Source: Anaerolineales bacterium (GTDB taxonomy: Bacteria > Chloroflexota > Anaerolineae > Anaerolineales > UBA4823). From it: a DNA stretch of 64,000 nucleotides. The DNA lies in the NCBI GenBank assembly GCA_003105035.1, contig PQAL01000027.1, positions 56,918-120,917 on the forward strand, given 5' to 3'. Below the pieces are notes generated by a model. It did no database searches. It had not been told where the DNA came from and saw only the letters and a list, made by a program, of their open reading frames with translations. Within the stretch, counting starts at the first letter, position 1. Each line of letters starts with the position of its first letter. Both the position numbers and the translations under genes were made by a program. Of the stretch, positions 10,606 to 20,565 are shown one piece after another.

Positions 10606-11007
10606 ATGGGTTTCTCTATGCAGCAATATAAAAAGGGGCATGAGGAAGAACGCTACAAAATTCATCCAATCTGGCGCGGAATTGGCTGCATCCTGTTAAT
10701 ACTGGTACCAATCATGTCCTGGTATATTGCAACATTGTTCCTGGAGAGCAATAAGAAAGTGGTATTACCTTACGAGTTTTCGCAGGTCATTTCCATCCCC
10801 AGGATCCATGTGGCAGCGGTTGACAAAATCATCGTTCAAGCCAACCAATATTTTAGCAACACACATTTCATGTTCGGGCAAATTTTCCTGACAGTTATCT
10901 TTTCCTTTATCGGTTTTGGGATTATCGCCCTGTTGTATGGGATCATATACCGGATGACTGGTCCGCCCCGCTACGGCCCATTTGACGTGCCTCCTAACAA
11001 AGTGTAA
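10606..11007 (+). CDS. Small membrane protein of unknown function, two transmembrane helices
   Basis: At 133 aa this protein is not recognised. It has a charged N-terminal stretch (about 20 residues), a transmembrane helix (about 25-47), an extracytoplasmic loop of about 45 residues, a second helix (about 88-112) and a short Pro-rich tail (PPRYGPFDVPP). A strong GGAGGT lies just before the ATG at 10606. It sits 40 bases after the FAD/2Fe-2S fusion and 12 bases before the phosphorylase-like gene, so it is probably translated from a shared transcript. Both termini should face the cytoplasm. No catalytic motif is seen. Confidence 0.75.
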   Translation: MGFSMQQYKKGHEEERYKIHPIWRGIGCILLILVPIMSWYIATLFLESNKKVVLPYEFSQVISIPRIHVAAVDKIIVQANQYFSNTHFMFGQIFLTVIFSFIGFGIIALLYGIIYRMTGPPRYGPFDVPPNKV

Positions 11008-11019
11008 AGGATTAAGCTG

Positions 11020-12732
11020 ATGGAAAGAACCGTACCGAGCACTGCTTCTGAAGAAGTTGAGCTTTATCTCCGCACATATTATTCTCTCCTGCGATCCTCT
11101 GCAGACGTTCAAATCCGAACCCTGGAAGAAGCCCATGCTGGGATGAAATCGTTATTGCATCCAATGGTGCGCGAAGCGATTCCCGACATGTCGGCATTTT
11201 TATATTGCCTACTAAGGCTGCCTGCCTGTATCTCAATGGTCGAATCGGTTGTGCTTGGCCAGAGCATAGAAGTATTCAATCGAGCAGGGTTCAAGGATAT
11301 CGAGACCTGGGAGTTGGTATCGGCACCTGCCCGCCGGCGAAAATGTTACTTCAATGGTAACGAAGTCCTGGCTTGTTTTATCGCCAGCGTAAGCGACATC
11401 GATGATGTAATCCCTATGCTGACCGCTTATCAGATCGAGTGGAATAAAATCCATTGGCTATTGAGTGGCAACCCTTCACTAATAGCATATTTAAAAACCG
11501 TGGAGCTTGAAAACGAGTACATCTATCAAGAGCTCTGTAAAACCCTCAATCTACCCAGGGAAGATATTGAGCGGCTGAAGACAGTGTGGGCGGATATGTT
11601 TATCGAGAACCTGCTTCAGATAGCTAATCGGTCGCGCAAGATCAAGGTCAGGTTATTAAACGGTTCCATGGTTGAATACCGCCGGGCAACAGATATCTGG
11701 TGGGAAGGTATTGCCCAGGTATGTGAGGCGTTAAACGACCGTCCAGTTTATTTCATATCCAGCAACCCTCACAGCATGATTAACTTGTTGTCTGGATATG
11801 CCTTCAGGAATAAAAAGAGGTTGATCGATTTTCTGCAGGAAACCGATAACCGGGCATTACTGGAAGAGTGGGAAAATATCCAGGCGCAGCAGGTAGCCTC
11901 CAGCGAGGAGAATTTCTTATACTATATCCTGAAAAAATTTCAGCAAACAAGCTCCGAATCAAGTTTTGTGAAGGAGCAGCAAAATGCTGAGGCGGACTGC
12001 GGAATCCTGCGCTTCACAAACGAACACAGCTTCGATGTGGATGCCCAAATCATCGAGATACGGCAAATCTGCCCAGATACCCTGGATCCACGGCTTGTCG
12101 ATGAAGACCTTTCCTTTCTAGGCAAAAGTGATGCAATCCTATTAAATATTGACTATCCATTGGGGATGGCAGCCTACAACATCCTATCGGAAGTGTCGGA
12201 GCACGTCGTGAAAGTATTGGGCATTTATATCATGGGGAAGTCGGCCTCACTGAATGGGACTGTGGGGGATGTGGTGATCCCTAACGTGGTTCACGATGAG
12301 CACTCCATGAACACCTACCTGTTCAAGAATTGTTTCACAGCCGCACATGTCAGCCCATATTTGATGTATGGAGCTGTCTTGGATAACCAAAAGTGCGTTT
12401 CGGTGCGCGGAACCTTCCTACAAAACTCACGATATATGGAAGTATTTTACAGGGAAGGGTACACCGATATTGAGATGGAAGCGGGGCCGTATTTATCGGC
12501 GGTGTATGAAATGTACCGGCCCCAGCGACACCCGGTTAATGAAATTGTAAATTTATACGAAGTACCGTTCGATACCGGTATCATCCACTATGTTTCTGAC
12601 AACCCCTTAGGGAAGGGGAAAAATCTGGGAGCGGGCAGCTTATCCTACTATGGTATGGATTCCACCTACGCTGCCTCGGTGGCCATCTTACGCAGGATTT
12701 TCCAATTGGAGCGAGCCCGCTTGGCGGAATAA
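11020..12732 (+). CDS. Two-part protein with nucleoside-phosphorylase-like C-terminal half
   Basis: A 570-aa protein I cannot name. The N-terminal part (about residues 1-330) is mostly helical by eye, with no motif I know. The C-terminal part (about 335-570) looks like the purine/uridine phosphorylase superfamily: an alternating strand/helix pattern, a glycine-rich SLNGTVGDVVIP stretch at the position of the GxxG..GDxVxP segment of those enzymes, and DIEMEAGPYLSAVYE, which fits the substrate-binding MEx(A/G) helix of nucleoside phosphorylases. It might split or bind a nucleoside related to the purine-type hydroxylases around it. It follows a small membrane protein and is followed by a convergent gene. 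The family link is inference from motifs only. Confidence 0.6.
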   Translation: MERTVPSTASEEVELYLRTYYSLLRSSADVQIRTLEEAHAGMKSLLHPMVREAIPDMSAFLYCLLRLPACISMVESVVLGQSIEVFNRAGFKDIETWELVSAPARRRKCYFNGNEVLACFIASVSDIDDVIPMLTAYQIEWNKIHWLLSGNPSLIAYLKTVELENEYIYQELCKTLNLPREDIERLKTVWADMFIENLLQIANRSRKIKVRLLNGSMVEYRRATDIWWEGIAQVCEALNDRPVYFISSNPHSMINLLSGYAFRNKKRLIDFLQETDNRALLEEWENIQAQQVASSEENFLYYILKKFQQTSSESSFVKEQQNAEADCGILRFTNEHSFDVDAQIIEIRQICPDTLDPRLVDEDLSFLGKSDAILLNIDYPLGMAAYNILSEVSEHVVKVLGIYIMGKSASLNGTVGDVVIPNVVHDEHSMNTYLFKNCFTAAHVSPYLMYGAVLDNQKCVSVRGTFLQNSRYMEVFYREGYTDIEMEAGPYLSAVYEMYRPQRHPVNEIVNLYEVPFDTGIIHYVSDNPLGKGKNLGAGSLSYYGMDSTYAASVAILRRIFQLERARLAE

Positions 12733-12779
12733 AAATCAAAACCAGCCGAAATGATTAACTCGAAGAGAGGTGCTTCAAG

Positions 12780-14243
12780 CTATACCTGTCGCCTGAGACC
12801 GTGGGGGTAGAAGTTCTTGACTACGTTCTGAACCCTTTTCCCCCAACCAATCGGGAAACCTTCCACAGTCACCAAGATCCAACCATCTTCGCCCGGTTCA
12901 GAAATGCTCTCGCCGGCGAGGTAGGTTGTAAGTCTACGGTCATTCACCGCTAGATCCAGCAGGCGTTGTGCTTGCTCGCTTTTCAATGACATGGCCAAGG
13001 AGTGAGAAGGTATAAAGCGATCTTTAGATATGCTTCCCAACCATAAGCCGGGCTTGATCACCTTTACCCCGGAAAACCCAGGAGCATTTTCAGGCACACG
13101 ATAAAGGTAAGAACCGTCGAGGATCAGCGTTGATTCATCCAGCTCAATGTTCAAATTTGCCTGGTAAAAATCATGCCAGGCAGGCCAGGCTGAGCTGACC
13201 TTTTTATGCCGTGGAGGGCGAGACGGGTGGTCCCTGGAACAGCCCTGGCTCATGCCGGGGTGGATTACTGCGGAACCATGTTTATTCAATAAGGCAATGA
13301 AATGCCCTTCCGCTGGGGCGTGATGCGGCCAAAGGCGAACGGCATGCCGTAGCGTATGATCGGCAGGAAGCCCAACCCATTCAGGCCTGGCTGGCTGAAA
13401 GCCAGGAGCAGCCTGAACCTCAGAAAGCTCAAAATCGGGGTGGTGGGCAAGGAAGTTTACCAGTACATCCTCATTTTCATCCGGAGAAAATGTGCAGGTG
13501 GTATAGGCCAGGTAACCCCCAGGCTTGACCATTTTGGCAGCTTCATTCAGGATGGCGATTTGCCGAATGGCACAGCTATGAACCAGGCTGGGTTTCCACT
13601 CGGTGCGAGCGATTGGGCTCTTACGGAACATCCCTTCACCTGAACAGGGGGCGTCGAGCAACACCCGGTCAAAAAACTCAGGGAAGGTAACGGCTAATTT
13701 ACCGGGAGTGTCATTGGTCAGGATGGCATTCGTGACACCGCAGCGTTCCAGGTTCTCAGCCAGGTCCCATACGCGTTTGGGGTGAATCTCGTTTGCGACC
13801 AAGAACCCGGTGTTACCCATCAAGGCTGCCAGATGCGTCGCCTTGCCACCGGGTGCGGCAGACAGATCGAGCACGCTTTCGCCGGGTTGGGGAGCTAAAA
13901 TTAGGGCGGCGGCCATGGCAGATGGTTCCTGCAGATAGTACAGACCAGCTGCATGGTAAGGGTGTTTACCAGGCGTGGTCTGAATAACCTTATCGCCATG
14001 AGTATCTACTAAGAACCCAGCAGGGCACCAGGCCACAGGTGCAAGATCGAATTGTTTTTTTTGCAGAAACGACTCAGGTGATAGCTTCAGGGTATTCACC
14101 CGTAAGCCAGCAAAAGCGGGCAGAGCGAGTGAATCCATGAAAGACTGGTACTCACCTCCCAACAAGAGCTGCATGCGCTCGAGAAAGGGCTGGGGGAGGG
14201 CGACCTCAGCGAGGGAAGAGGATTTCTGTGGTTTTTTCGCCAT
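12780..14243 (-). CDS. rsmF: RsmF-like 16S rRNA (cytosine-C5) methyltransferase, NOL1/NOP2/Sun family
   Basis: At 487 aa it matches the length of RsmF (about 480). It has an N-terminal RNA-binding region, then a Rossmann SAM domain with LDLSAAPGGKATHLA (motif I), DAPCSGEGMFRK (motif IV, with the Cys that releases product) and AYTTCTFSPDENE (motif VI, catalytic Cys). The C-terminal 150 residues resemble the PUA-like domains of the YebU/RsmF group (VKVIKPGLWLG). It methylates a cytosine in rRNA using S-adenosylmethionine in the cytoplasm. It is transcribed toward the phosphorylase-like gene (47-base gap) and follows the aminotransferase on the same strand. The exact target base is not predictable. 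Confidence 0.9.
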   Translation of the reverse strand: MAKKPQKSSSLAEVALPQPFLERMQLLLGGEYQSFMDSLALPAFAGLRVNTLKLSPESFLQKKQFDLAPVAWCPAGFLVDTHGDKVIQTTPGKHPYHAAGLYYLQEPSAMAAALILAPQPGESVLDLSAAPGGKATHLAALMGNTGFLVANEIHPKRVWDLAENLERCGVTNAILTNDTPGKLAVTFPEFFDRVLLDAPCSGEGMFRKSPIARTEWKPSLVHSCAIRQIAILNEAAKMVKPGGYLAYTTCTFSPDENEDVLVNFLAHHPDFELSEVQAAPGFQPARPEWVGLPADHTLRHAVRLWPHHAPAEGHFIALLNKHGSAVIHPGMSQGCSRDHPSRPPRHKKVSSAWPAWHDFYQANLNIELDESTLILDGSYLYRVPENAPGFSGVKVIKPGLWLGSISKDRFIPSHSLAMSLKSEQAQRLLDLAVNDRRLTTYLAGESISEPGEDGWILVTVEGFPIGWGKRVQNVVKNFYPHGLRRQV

Positions 14244-14294
14244 GCTCCGATGCGCAAGTATTGCTGAACTACATGTCGTTGATAGAAGCTAGAG

Positions 14295-15644
14295 TTATCC
14301 GCGGACAGATTTATCCGTCTTGGATAAGGCTTCATCAAGTATGGCGAATCCGTCTTTGAGCTGTTCCTCGTTGATAATCAATGGCGGGATGACCAGCAAT
14401 GTGTGCCAATGTGAGTAAAGGAACAGACCATTTTCCAATAGCTCTTTCTTGAGCAAATTCATCTCAGGGCTGCTGCTATTCCAGGGGGCAAGCGGCTCTT
14501 TGGTCTTACGGTCGCGCACCAGCTCGATGACACTGAATAAACCGATGGAACGGACTTCCCCAACCGATGGGTGCTGTTCACCCAGATCATTGAGCAGGCG
14601 ATGAAGCACGGGACCCATTGCATATGCATGCTCGATGAGGTGATCATCTTGCATGACCTTGATGTTGGCAATCGCGGCAGCCAATGAGATGGGATGCGCA
14701 GTGTAGGTAAGCCCCCCCTGATAGGTGACATCGTTGTAGGCAGCGGCAATTTCTGGTTTCATGGCGACAGCACCCAGCGGGGCATAGGCGGAGGTGAGCC
14801 CCTTGGCCATGGTCATCATGTCGGGGACCACTTTCCAGTGATCGACAGCGAACCACTTACCCGTACGGCCGAAGCCACTCATCACCTCATCCGCAATCAT
14901 CAGGATATGGTATTTATCACACAGATCACGCACACCTGATAAATAGCCTTCCGGAGGGATGATAATCCCATTGGTGCCAGTGACTGATTCCAACAGGATG
15001 GCAGCGATCGTCTCAGGGCCTTCATATCGAATGACCTCTTCCAGGTGATTCAGGTAATCCTGGGTAAAGTCTGCGTCTGATATATCCGGATTGGTACGGT
15101 GGAAGGTCGAGCGATAACGGTAAGGATCGAGGAAGTGAACCACACCGGGCATCAAGGTTGGCTCCCAGGGCAGGCGGCGGGGATCACCGGTGAGTGCCAT
15201 TGCTCCAGCAGAAGCCCCATGGTATGAGCGGTAACGGGTGAGGATCTTATGCTTGCCGGTATAGCCGCGCGCCAGCTTCACGGCATTCTCATTGGCATCA
15301 GCTCCACCAAGGGTGAACATGAAATGATCCAGATTGCCAGGGGTAATCGTCGATAATAGCTGGCCAAGGACGGCACGCGGTTTCGTGGCCATTCCGGGGG
15401 CAGCATATGGCAGTGCCCTGGCTTGTTCGATGATAGCGTTGATGACGCGTTCATCCCCATGGCCGATATTGACACACATGGTCATGGAATTGAAGTCAAG
15501 GTAGCGTTTACCGCTCACATCCCAAAAATAAACCCCTTTGGCACGTGTTACCGGGATAGGCGATACCTTGGCCTGAGCTGACCAGGTCCAGAAGCTGTGC
15601 TCCATCGAAAGGGGAAGGATCTCTGAATCAGGGATATCAAACAT
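14295..15644 (-). CDS. Class III pyridoxal-phosphate aminotransferase
   Basis: A 449-aa fold-type I PLP enzyme of the omega-aminotransferase group (BioA, taurine-pyruvate and beta-alanine aminotransferases). Visible features are the cofactor-binding GGADANENAVKLAR (about residues 93-106), RSYHGASAGAMALTGD, IADEVMSGFGRTG with the PLP-nitrogen-binding Asp, and the Schiff-base Lys in TMAKGLTSAYAPLGA. The N-terminal YFWDVSGKRYLDFNS is typical. It moves an amino group between an omega- or alpha-amino compound and pyruvate or 2-oxoglutarate. AGAGG lies five bases before the ATG. Substrate choice cannot be read from the sequence. It heads a two-gene minus-strand unit with the rRNA methyltransferase. 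Confidence 0.9.
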   Translation of the reverse strand: MFDIPDSEILPLSMEHSFWTWSAQAKVSPIPVTRAKGVYFWDVSGKRYLDFNSMTMCVNIGHGDERVINAIIEQARALPYAAPGMATKPRAVLGQLLSTITPGNLDHFMFTLGGADANENAVKLARGYTGKHKILTRYRSYHGASAGAMALTGDPRRLPWEPTLMPGVVHFLDPYRYRSTFHRTNPDISDADFTQDYLNHLEEVIRYEGPETIAAILLESVTGTNGIIIPPEGYLSGVRDLCDKYHILMIADEVMSGFGRTGKWFAVDHWKVVPDMMTMAKGLTSAYAPLGAVAMKPEIAAAYNDVTYQGGLTYTAHPISLAAAIANIKVMQDDHLIEHAYAMGPVLHRLLNDLGEQHPSVGEVRSIGLFSVIELVRDRKTKEPLAPWNSSSPEMNLLKKELLENGLFLYSHWHTLLVIPPLIINEEQLKDGFAILDEALSKTDKSVRG

Positions 15645-15782
15645 ATTCGCCTCTTCTAACTAGATGTTAAATCAATACTGGTGGAGATAGTGTAATAGCA
15701 GGCGGTTGGTGGGTCAAGTACTATTGATAAGGGAAAAAGGTAACACGTGTCAGTTCTACACCAAGGAATAGATTTCCAGCAG

Positions 15783-15788
15783 TATAAT
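15783..15788 (+). promoter_or_regulatory. -10 element supporting a leaderless start of the DMT transporter
   Basis: TATAAT lies nine bases before the ATG at 15798, so transcription would begin at or within a few bases of that codon. This favours 15798 over the upstream GTG (15747). No good -35 was found. Confidence 0.5.
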
Positions 15789-15797
15789 GCTAGGGCG

Positions 15798-16697
15798 ATG
15801 CGCACGAAGACCATCACTGCTTATATCGAAATCATCTTCGCCGTGGTTGCGTGGGGGACATCATTCATTGCCACCAAGATTGTATTACGTGATCTTGCTC
15901 CAGTCACGGTCGTCTGGGTGCGTTTCGCCATTGGTTTGGTCATCATCGGTAGCGCAGTGGTAGCCAGACGGCAGTTTTCAATACCTAAAAGAAATGAGTG
16001 GCCCTATTTCATCTTGCTGGGCTTCCTGGGAATCACATTTCACCAGTGGCTACAATCGACTGCGCTGGTGACCGTGCAAGCGTCCACAACGGCCTGGGTT
16101 CTGGCAACCTCACCTATCTTCATTGCAATACTGAGTGTCATTTTTTTGCGCGAGAGATTGGTTTGGTTGCAGGTGTTTGGGATTATTCTGGCGGCAATGG
16201 GTGTCTTACTGGTGGTAAGCGAAGGGGATATCAATAAAGTTTTTAGCGGCCAGTTTGGTACACCAGGGGATATCCTAGTCTTAGTCAGCTCGGTGAACTG
16301 GGCAGTTTTCTCGATTCTATCAAGTTCTGGATTGAAGCGATACCAGCCTACCCAGATGATGTTTTTTGTAATGCTGATCGGTTGGATTCTAACTACGGTG
16401 CTTTTTATCGCTCAAGGAGGCTGGGCAGACCTCCAACATATCACCCGCACGAGTTTGTTGGGGATTGCCTTTTTGGGAATCATCTGCTCTGGCCTGGCCT
16501 ATATCGCCTGGTATGATGTTTTGCATGTATTGCCGGCGACGCAGGTAGGAGCATTCTTGAACATAGAGCCACTGATAACAGTACTAGTAGCCTGGATGCT
16601 GCTTGGGGAACAAATTTTACCGATTGCCCTGGTGGGAGGGGCGATCATCCTCATCGGGGTCAGGCTAGTTCAGAAGCCACCACCCCAAAAGATGTAA
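15798..16697 (+). CDS. EamA/DMT-family transporter
   Basis: A 299-aa inner-membrane protein with about ten transmembrane helices in two EamA repeats: residues about 10-140 (FAVVAWGTSFIATKIVL start, LRERL at the end of the first half) and about 155-295 (VLVSSVNWAVFSILSS, then LLGEQILPIALVGGAIILIGV). This family exports or takes up small metabolites. The frame is open upstream to a GTG at 15747 that would add 17 polar residues, but the start at 15798 gives the usual N-terminus and lies just after a TATAAT, so I prefer it. It is divergent from the aminotransferase, possibly a functional link. The substrate is unknown. Confidence 0.9.
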   Translation: MRTKTITAYIEIIFAVVAWGTSFIATKIVLRDLAPVTVVWVRFAIGLVIIGSAVVARRQFSIPKRNEWPYFILLGFLGITFHQWLQSTALVTVQASTTAWVLATSPIFIAILSVIFLRERLVWLQVFGIILAAMGVLLVVSEGDINKVFSGQFGTPGDILVLVSSVNWAVFSILSSSGLKRYQPTQMMFFVMLIGWILTTVLFIAQGGWADLQHITRTSLLGIAFLGIICSGLAYIAWYDVLHVLPATQVGAFLNIEPLITVLVAWMLLGEQILPIALVGGAIILIGVRLVQKPPPQKM

Positions 16698-16774
16698 ATC
16701 GGCATAGTTTGACATTCTCTTGTGATTCAAGTAAACTCAGAGATTGCGTCGAAAGCATTTTCTTGGAGGTTTTG

Positions 16775-18616
16775 TTGAAGTTTCCAACTCCCGCTCACGA
16801 ATATGATTTCAGGCAAGCTCTGACACAAAACCGCATCAAAGGTCTGTGGCAGATGATGAGCGGATTCCAATGGTACTATGTCATCGCCACATCCAGCCTG
16901 GCGGTGGCGGCCTGTGCGAAGACAGCTACTTTCCTGCTTCTGCGTTATTTTGTGGACGTCGTCCTCGGTCAAGGAAATTACCAGGTGGGCGGTACACTGA
17001 GCCGCACACTGGTGATTGTTGCACTTGGTTTCGTGGGATTAGCTACCATTGAGGGGAGTTTTAGCTTTTTCTCGGGCCGCTTGGCAGCCTATACAGCTGA
17101 GGGAATCACCCGCAGGTTGCGGAATTTCCTATTCGACCATATTCAAAGACTGGAATTCACCTACCATGATAAGACTCCTACAGGGGAGATGATCGAACGC
17201 TGCACCTCGGATGTGGATGCCTTACGGCGGTTCTACAGCGAGCAGATGATCGGTGTAGGGCGGATCATCATCCTGTTTGTAATCAACTTCACTGCCATCA
17301 TGGCATTGAACGTCAAGCTGGCGCTGATATCGATCATCATCGTTCCGGTGATCGTCATTACCTCGATGTGGTTTTTCAAAAGGGTAAGGACAGCATACGA
17401 GAAGTACCAGGAACAAGAAGCGACCCTGTCGACTACATTGCAGGAGAATCTTGCAGGGGTTCGTGTAGTCAAGGCTTTTGCTCGGCAGGACTATGAAAAA
17501 GACAAGTTCAACACTGAAAACTGGGAAAAATTCGGGCGTGGTCGAAAACTGGTCACCATGCAGGCCTTTTTTTGGCCCATATCCGATATCGTGTGCAGCG
17601 CACAGACATTGACCGGATTGTTCATTGCCGGTACGATGGCTATCCAGGGAACCATCACCGTAGGAACCTATATGGCCTATGCTGGTTTGGTTGGCTGGCT
17701 AATCTGGCCGATGCGCAATCTCGGCCGGCTCATCGTCAATACTTCGACAGGAATGGTATCTTTTGAGCGGGTGGTTACGATCATCAAGCACGAACGCGAA
17801 TCGTTGACCACAGGCGCTTACAAGCCGCAACTACCCATCCGGGGTGAGATGGTATTCGACCGGGTAGGGTTCGCGTATGAGAATAACCCTCCTGTTTTAC
17901 AGGACATCAGCTTTACCTGTCAGCCGGGTCAGGTGGTGGCCCTGTTAGGTTCGACTGGCTCAGGAAAGACTACCCTGGTGAACCTGCTGCCGCGTTTTTA
18001 TGAATATACGACCGGTAGTATCAAACTGGATGGGATTGAGCTCAAAGACTACCCCAAGGAATATCTTCGCAACCAGGTCGGAATTGTCGACCAGGAGCCG
18101 TTCTTGTTCTCACGCTCCATCAGGGAAAATATCATTTACGGGGTGGGCCGGGATGTGCCCCAGGTGGAAGTGGAAGGTGTAGCCAATTCAGCAGCTATCC
18201 ATGACGTGATCCTGTCGTTCCCGGATGAGTACAACACCCTTGTGGGTGAGAAAGGTGTGACACTCTCTGGCGGTCAGAAACAAAGAGTGACGATCGCCCG
18301 GACATTGCTGAAAGATTCACGGTTATTAATCCTGGATGATTCCACCTCCTCGGTGGATACAGAAACCGAAGCCAGCATCCGTGATGCATTAAAGGATCTA
18401 ACACCCAAGCGAACAACCTTCATTATTGCACACCGTATTCAAAGTGTGATGAATGCCGATCTGATCCTGGTGATGGATAAAGGCCGGATCATCCAAAAAG
18501 GGACGCACGAAGAGCTGCTTACCCAAGATGGCATGTACCGCAAGATATATGAGCTGCAAACGCGCATTGATGAAGAGCTGGAAATGGAATTAACCGAAAG
18601 TTTGACGAAAGAGTAA
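16775..18616 (+). CDS. Heterodimeric ABC exporter, half-transporter with degenerate catalytic site
   Basis: A 613-aa type IV ABC half-transporter: about six transmembrane helices (residues about 30-310) and an ATPase domain (about 350-585) with GSTGSGKTT (Walker A), LSGGQKQR (signature), LLILDDSTSSVD (Walker B) and IIAHR (H-loop). The catalytic Glu after Walker B is Asp, so its own ATP site is probably non-hydrolytic, as in TM287 and BmrC-type subunits. The frame extends up to a TTG at 16709, but GGAGG (16765-16769) points to the TTG at 16775. The next gene starts 3 bases after the stop and is the partner. The pair likely exports a drug, lipid or peptide. Confidence 0.92.
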   Translation: MKFPTPAHEYDFRQALTQNRIKGLWQMMSGFQWYYVIATSSLAVAACAKTATFLLLRYFVDVVLGQGNYQVGGTLSRTLVIVALGFVGLATIEGSFSFFSGRLAAYTAEGITRRLRNFLFDHIQRLEFTYHDKTPTGEMIERCTSDVDALRRFYSEQMIGVGRIIILFVINFTAIMALNVKLALISIIIVPVIVITSMWFFKRVRTAYEKYQEQEATLSTTLQENLAGVRVVKAFARQDYEKDKFNTENWEKFGRGRKLVTMQAFFWPISDIVCSAQTLTGLFIAGTMAIQGTITVGTYMAYAGLVGWLIWPMRNLGRLIVNTSTGMVSFERVVTIIKHERESLTTGAYKPQLPIRGEMVFDRVGFAYENNPPVLQDISFTCQPGQVVALLGSTGSGKTTLVNLLPRFYEYTTGSIKLDGIELKDYPKEYLRNQVGIVDQEPFLFSRSIRENIIYGVGRDVPQVEVEGVANSAAIHDVILSFPDEYNTLVGEKGVTLSGGQKQRVTIARTLLKDSRLLILDDSTSSVDTETEASIRDALKDLTPKRTTFIIAHRIQSVMNADLILVMDKGRIIQKGTHEELLTQDGMYRKIYELQTRIDEELEMELTESLTKE

Positions 18617-18619
18617 AAC

Positions 18620-20443
<1,824 letters not shown>

Positions 20444-20469
20444 CCAAGGAGAAATAAATTAGTACCCTG

Positions 20470-20493
20470 CCTCCAGTTGTTGCTGGAGGTTTT
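20470..20493 (+). terminator. Rho-independent terminator after the ABC exporter pair
   Basis: A 7-bp perfect stem CCTCCAG (20470-20476) / CTGGAGG (20483-20489), a six-base TTGTTG loop, then TTTT. It separates the exporter from the molybdopterin subunit, which has its own -10 at 20514. Confidence 0.65.
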
Positions 20494-20513
20494 CGATTAA
20501 TTTCTGAGCAGAG

Positions 20514-20519
20514 TATAAT
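20514..20519 (+). promoter_or_regulatory. -10 element upstream of the hydroxylase B large subunit operon
   Basis: TATAAT lies 46 bases before the ATG at 20566, directly after the exporter terminator. The -35 is weak (TTTCGA, 20491-20496, 17-base spacer). It could drive the molybdopterin subunit, yqeB and perhaps the genes after it. Confidence 0.45.
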
Positions 20520-20565
20520 AATCATGGCGTAACGAAATCGTACCGATCAAACATTGGAGCGAGCT

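Noticed and set aside
16709..16774. Upstream TTG start of the first ABC half-transporter
   Set aside because: The ribosome-binding site GGAGG at 16765-16769 fits the TTG at 16775, and the extra 22 residues are not typical.
20554..20565. TTG start of the hydroxylase B large subunit
   Set aside because: The bases GGAGCGAG at this place work as a ribosome-binding site for the ATG at 20566.
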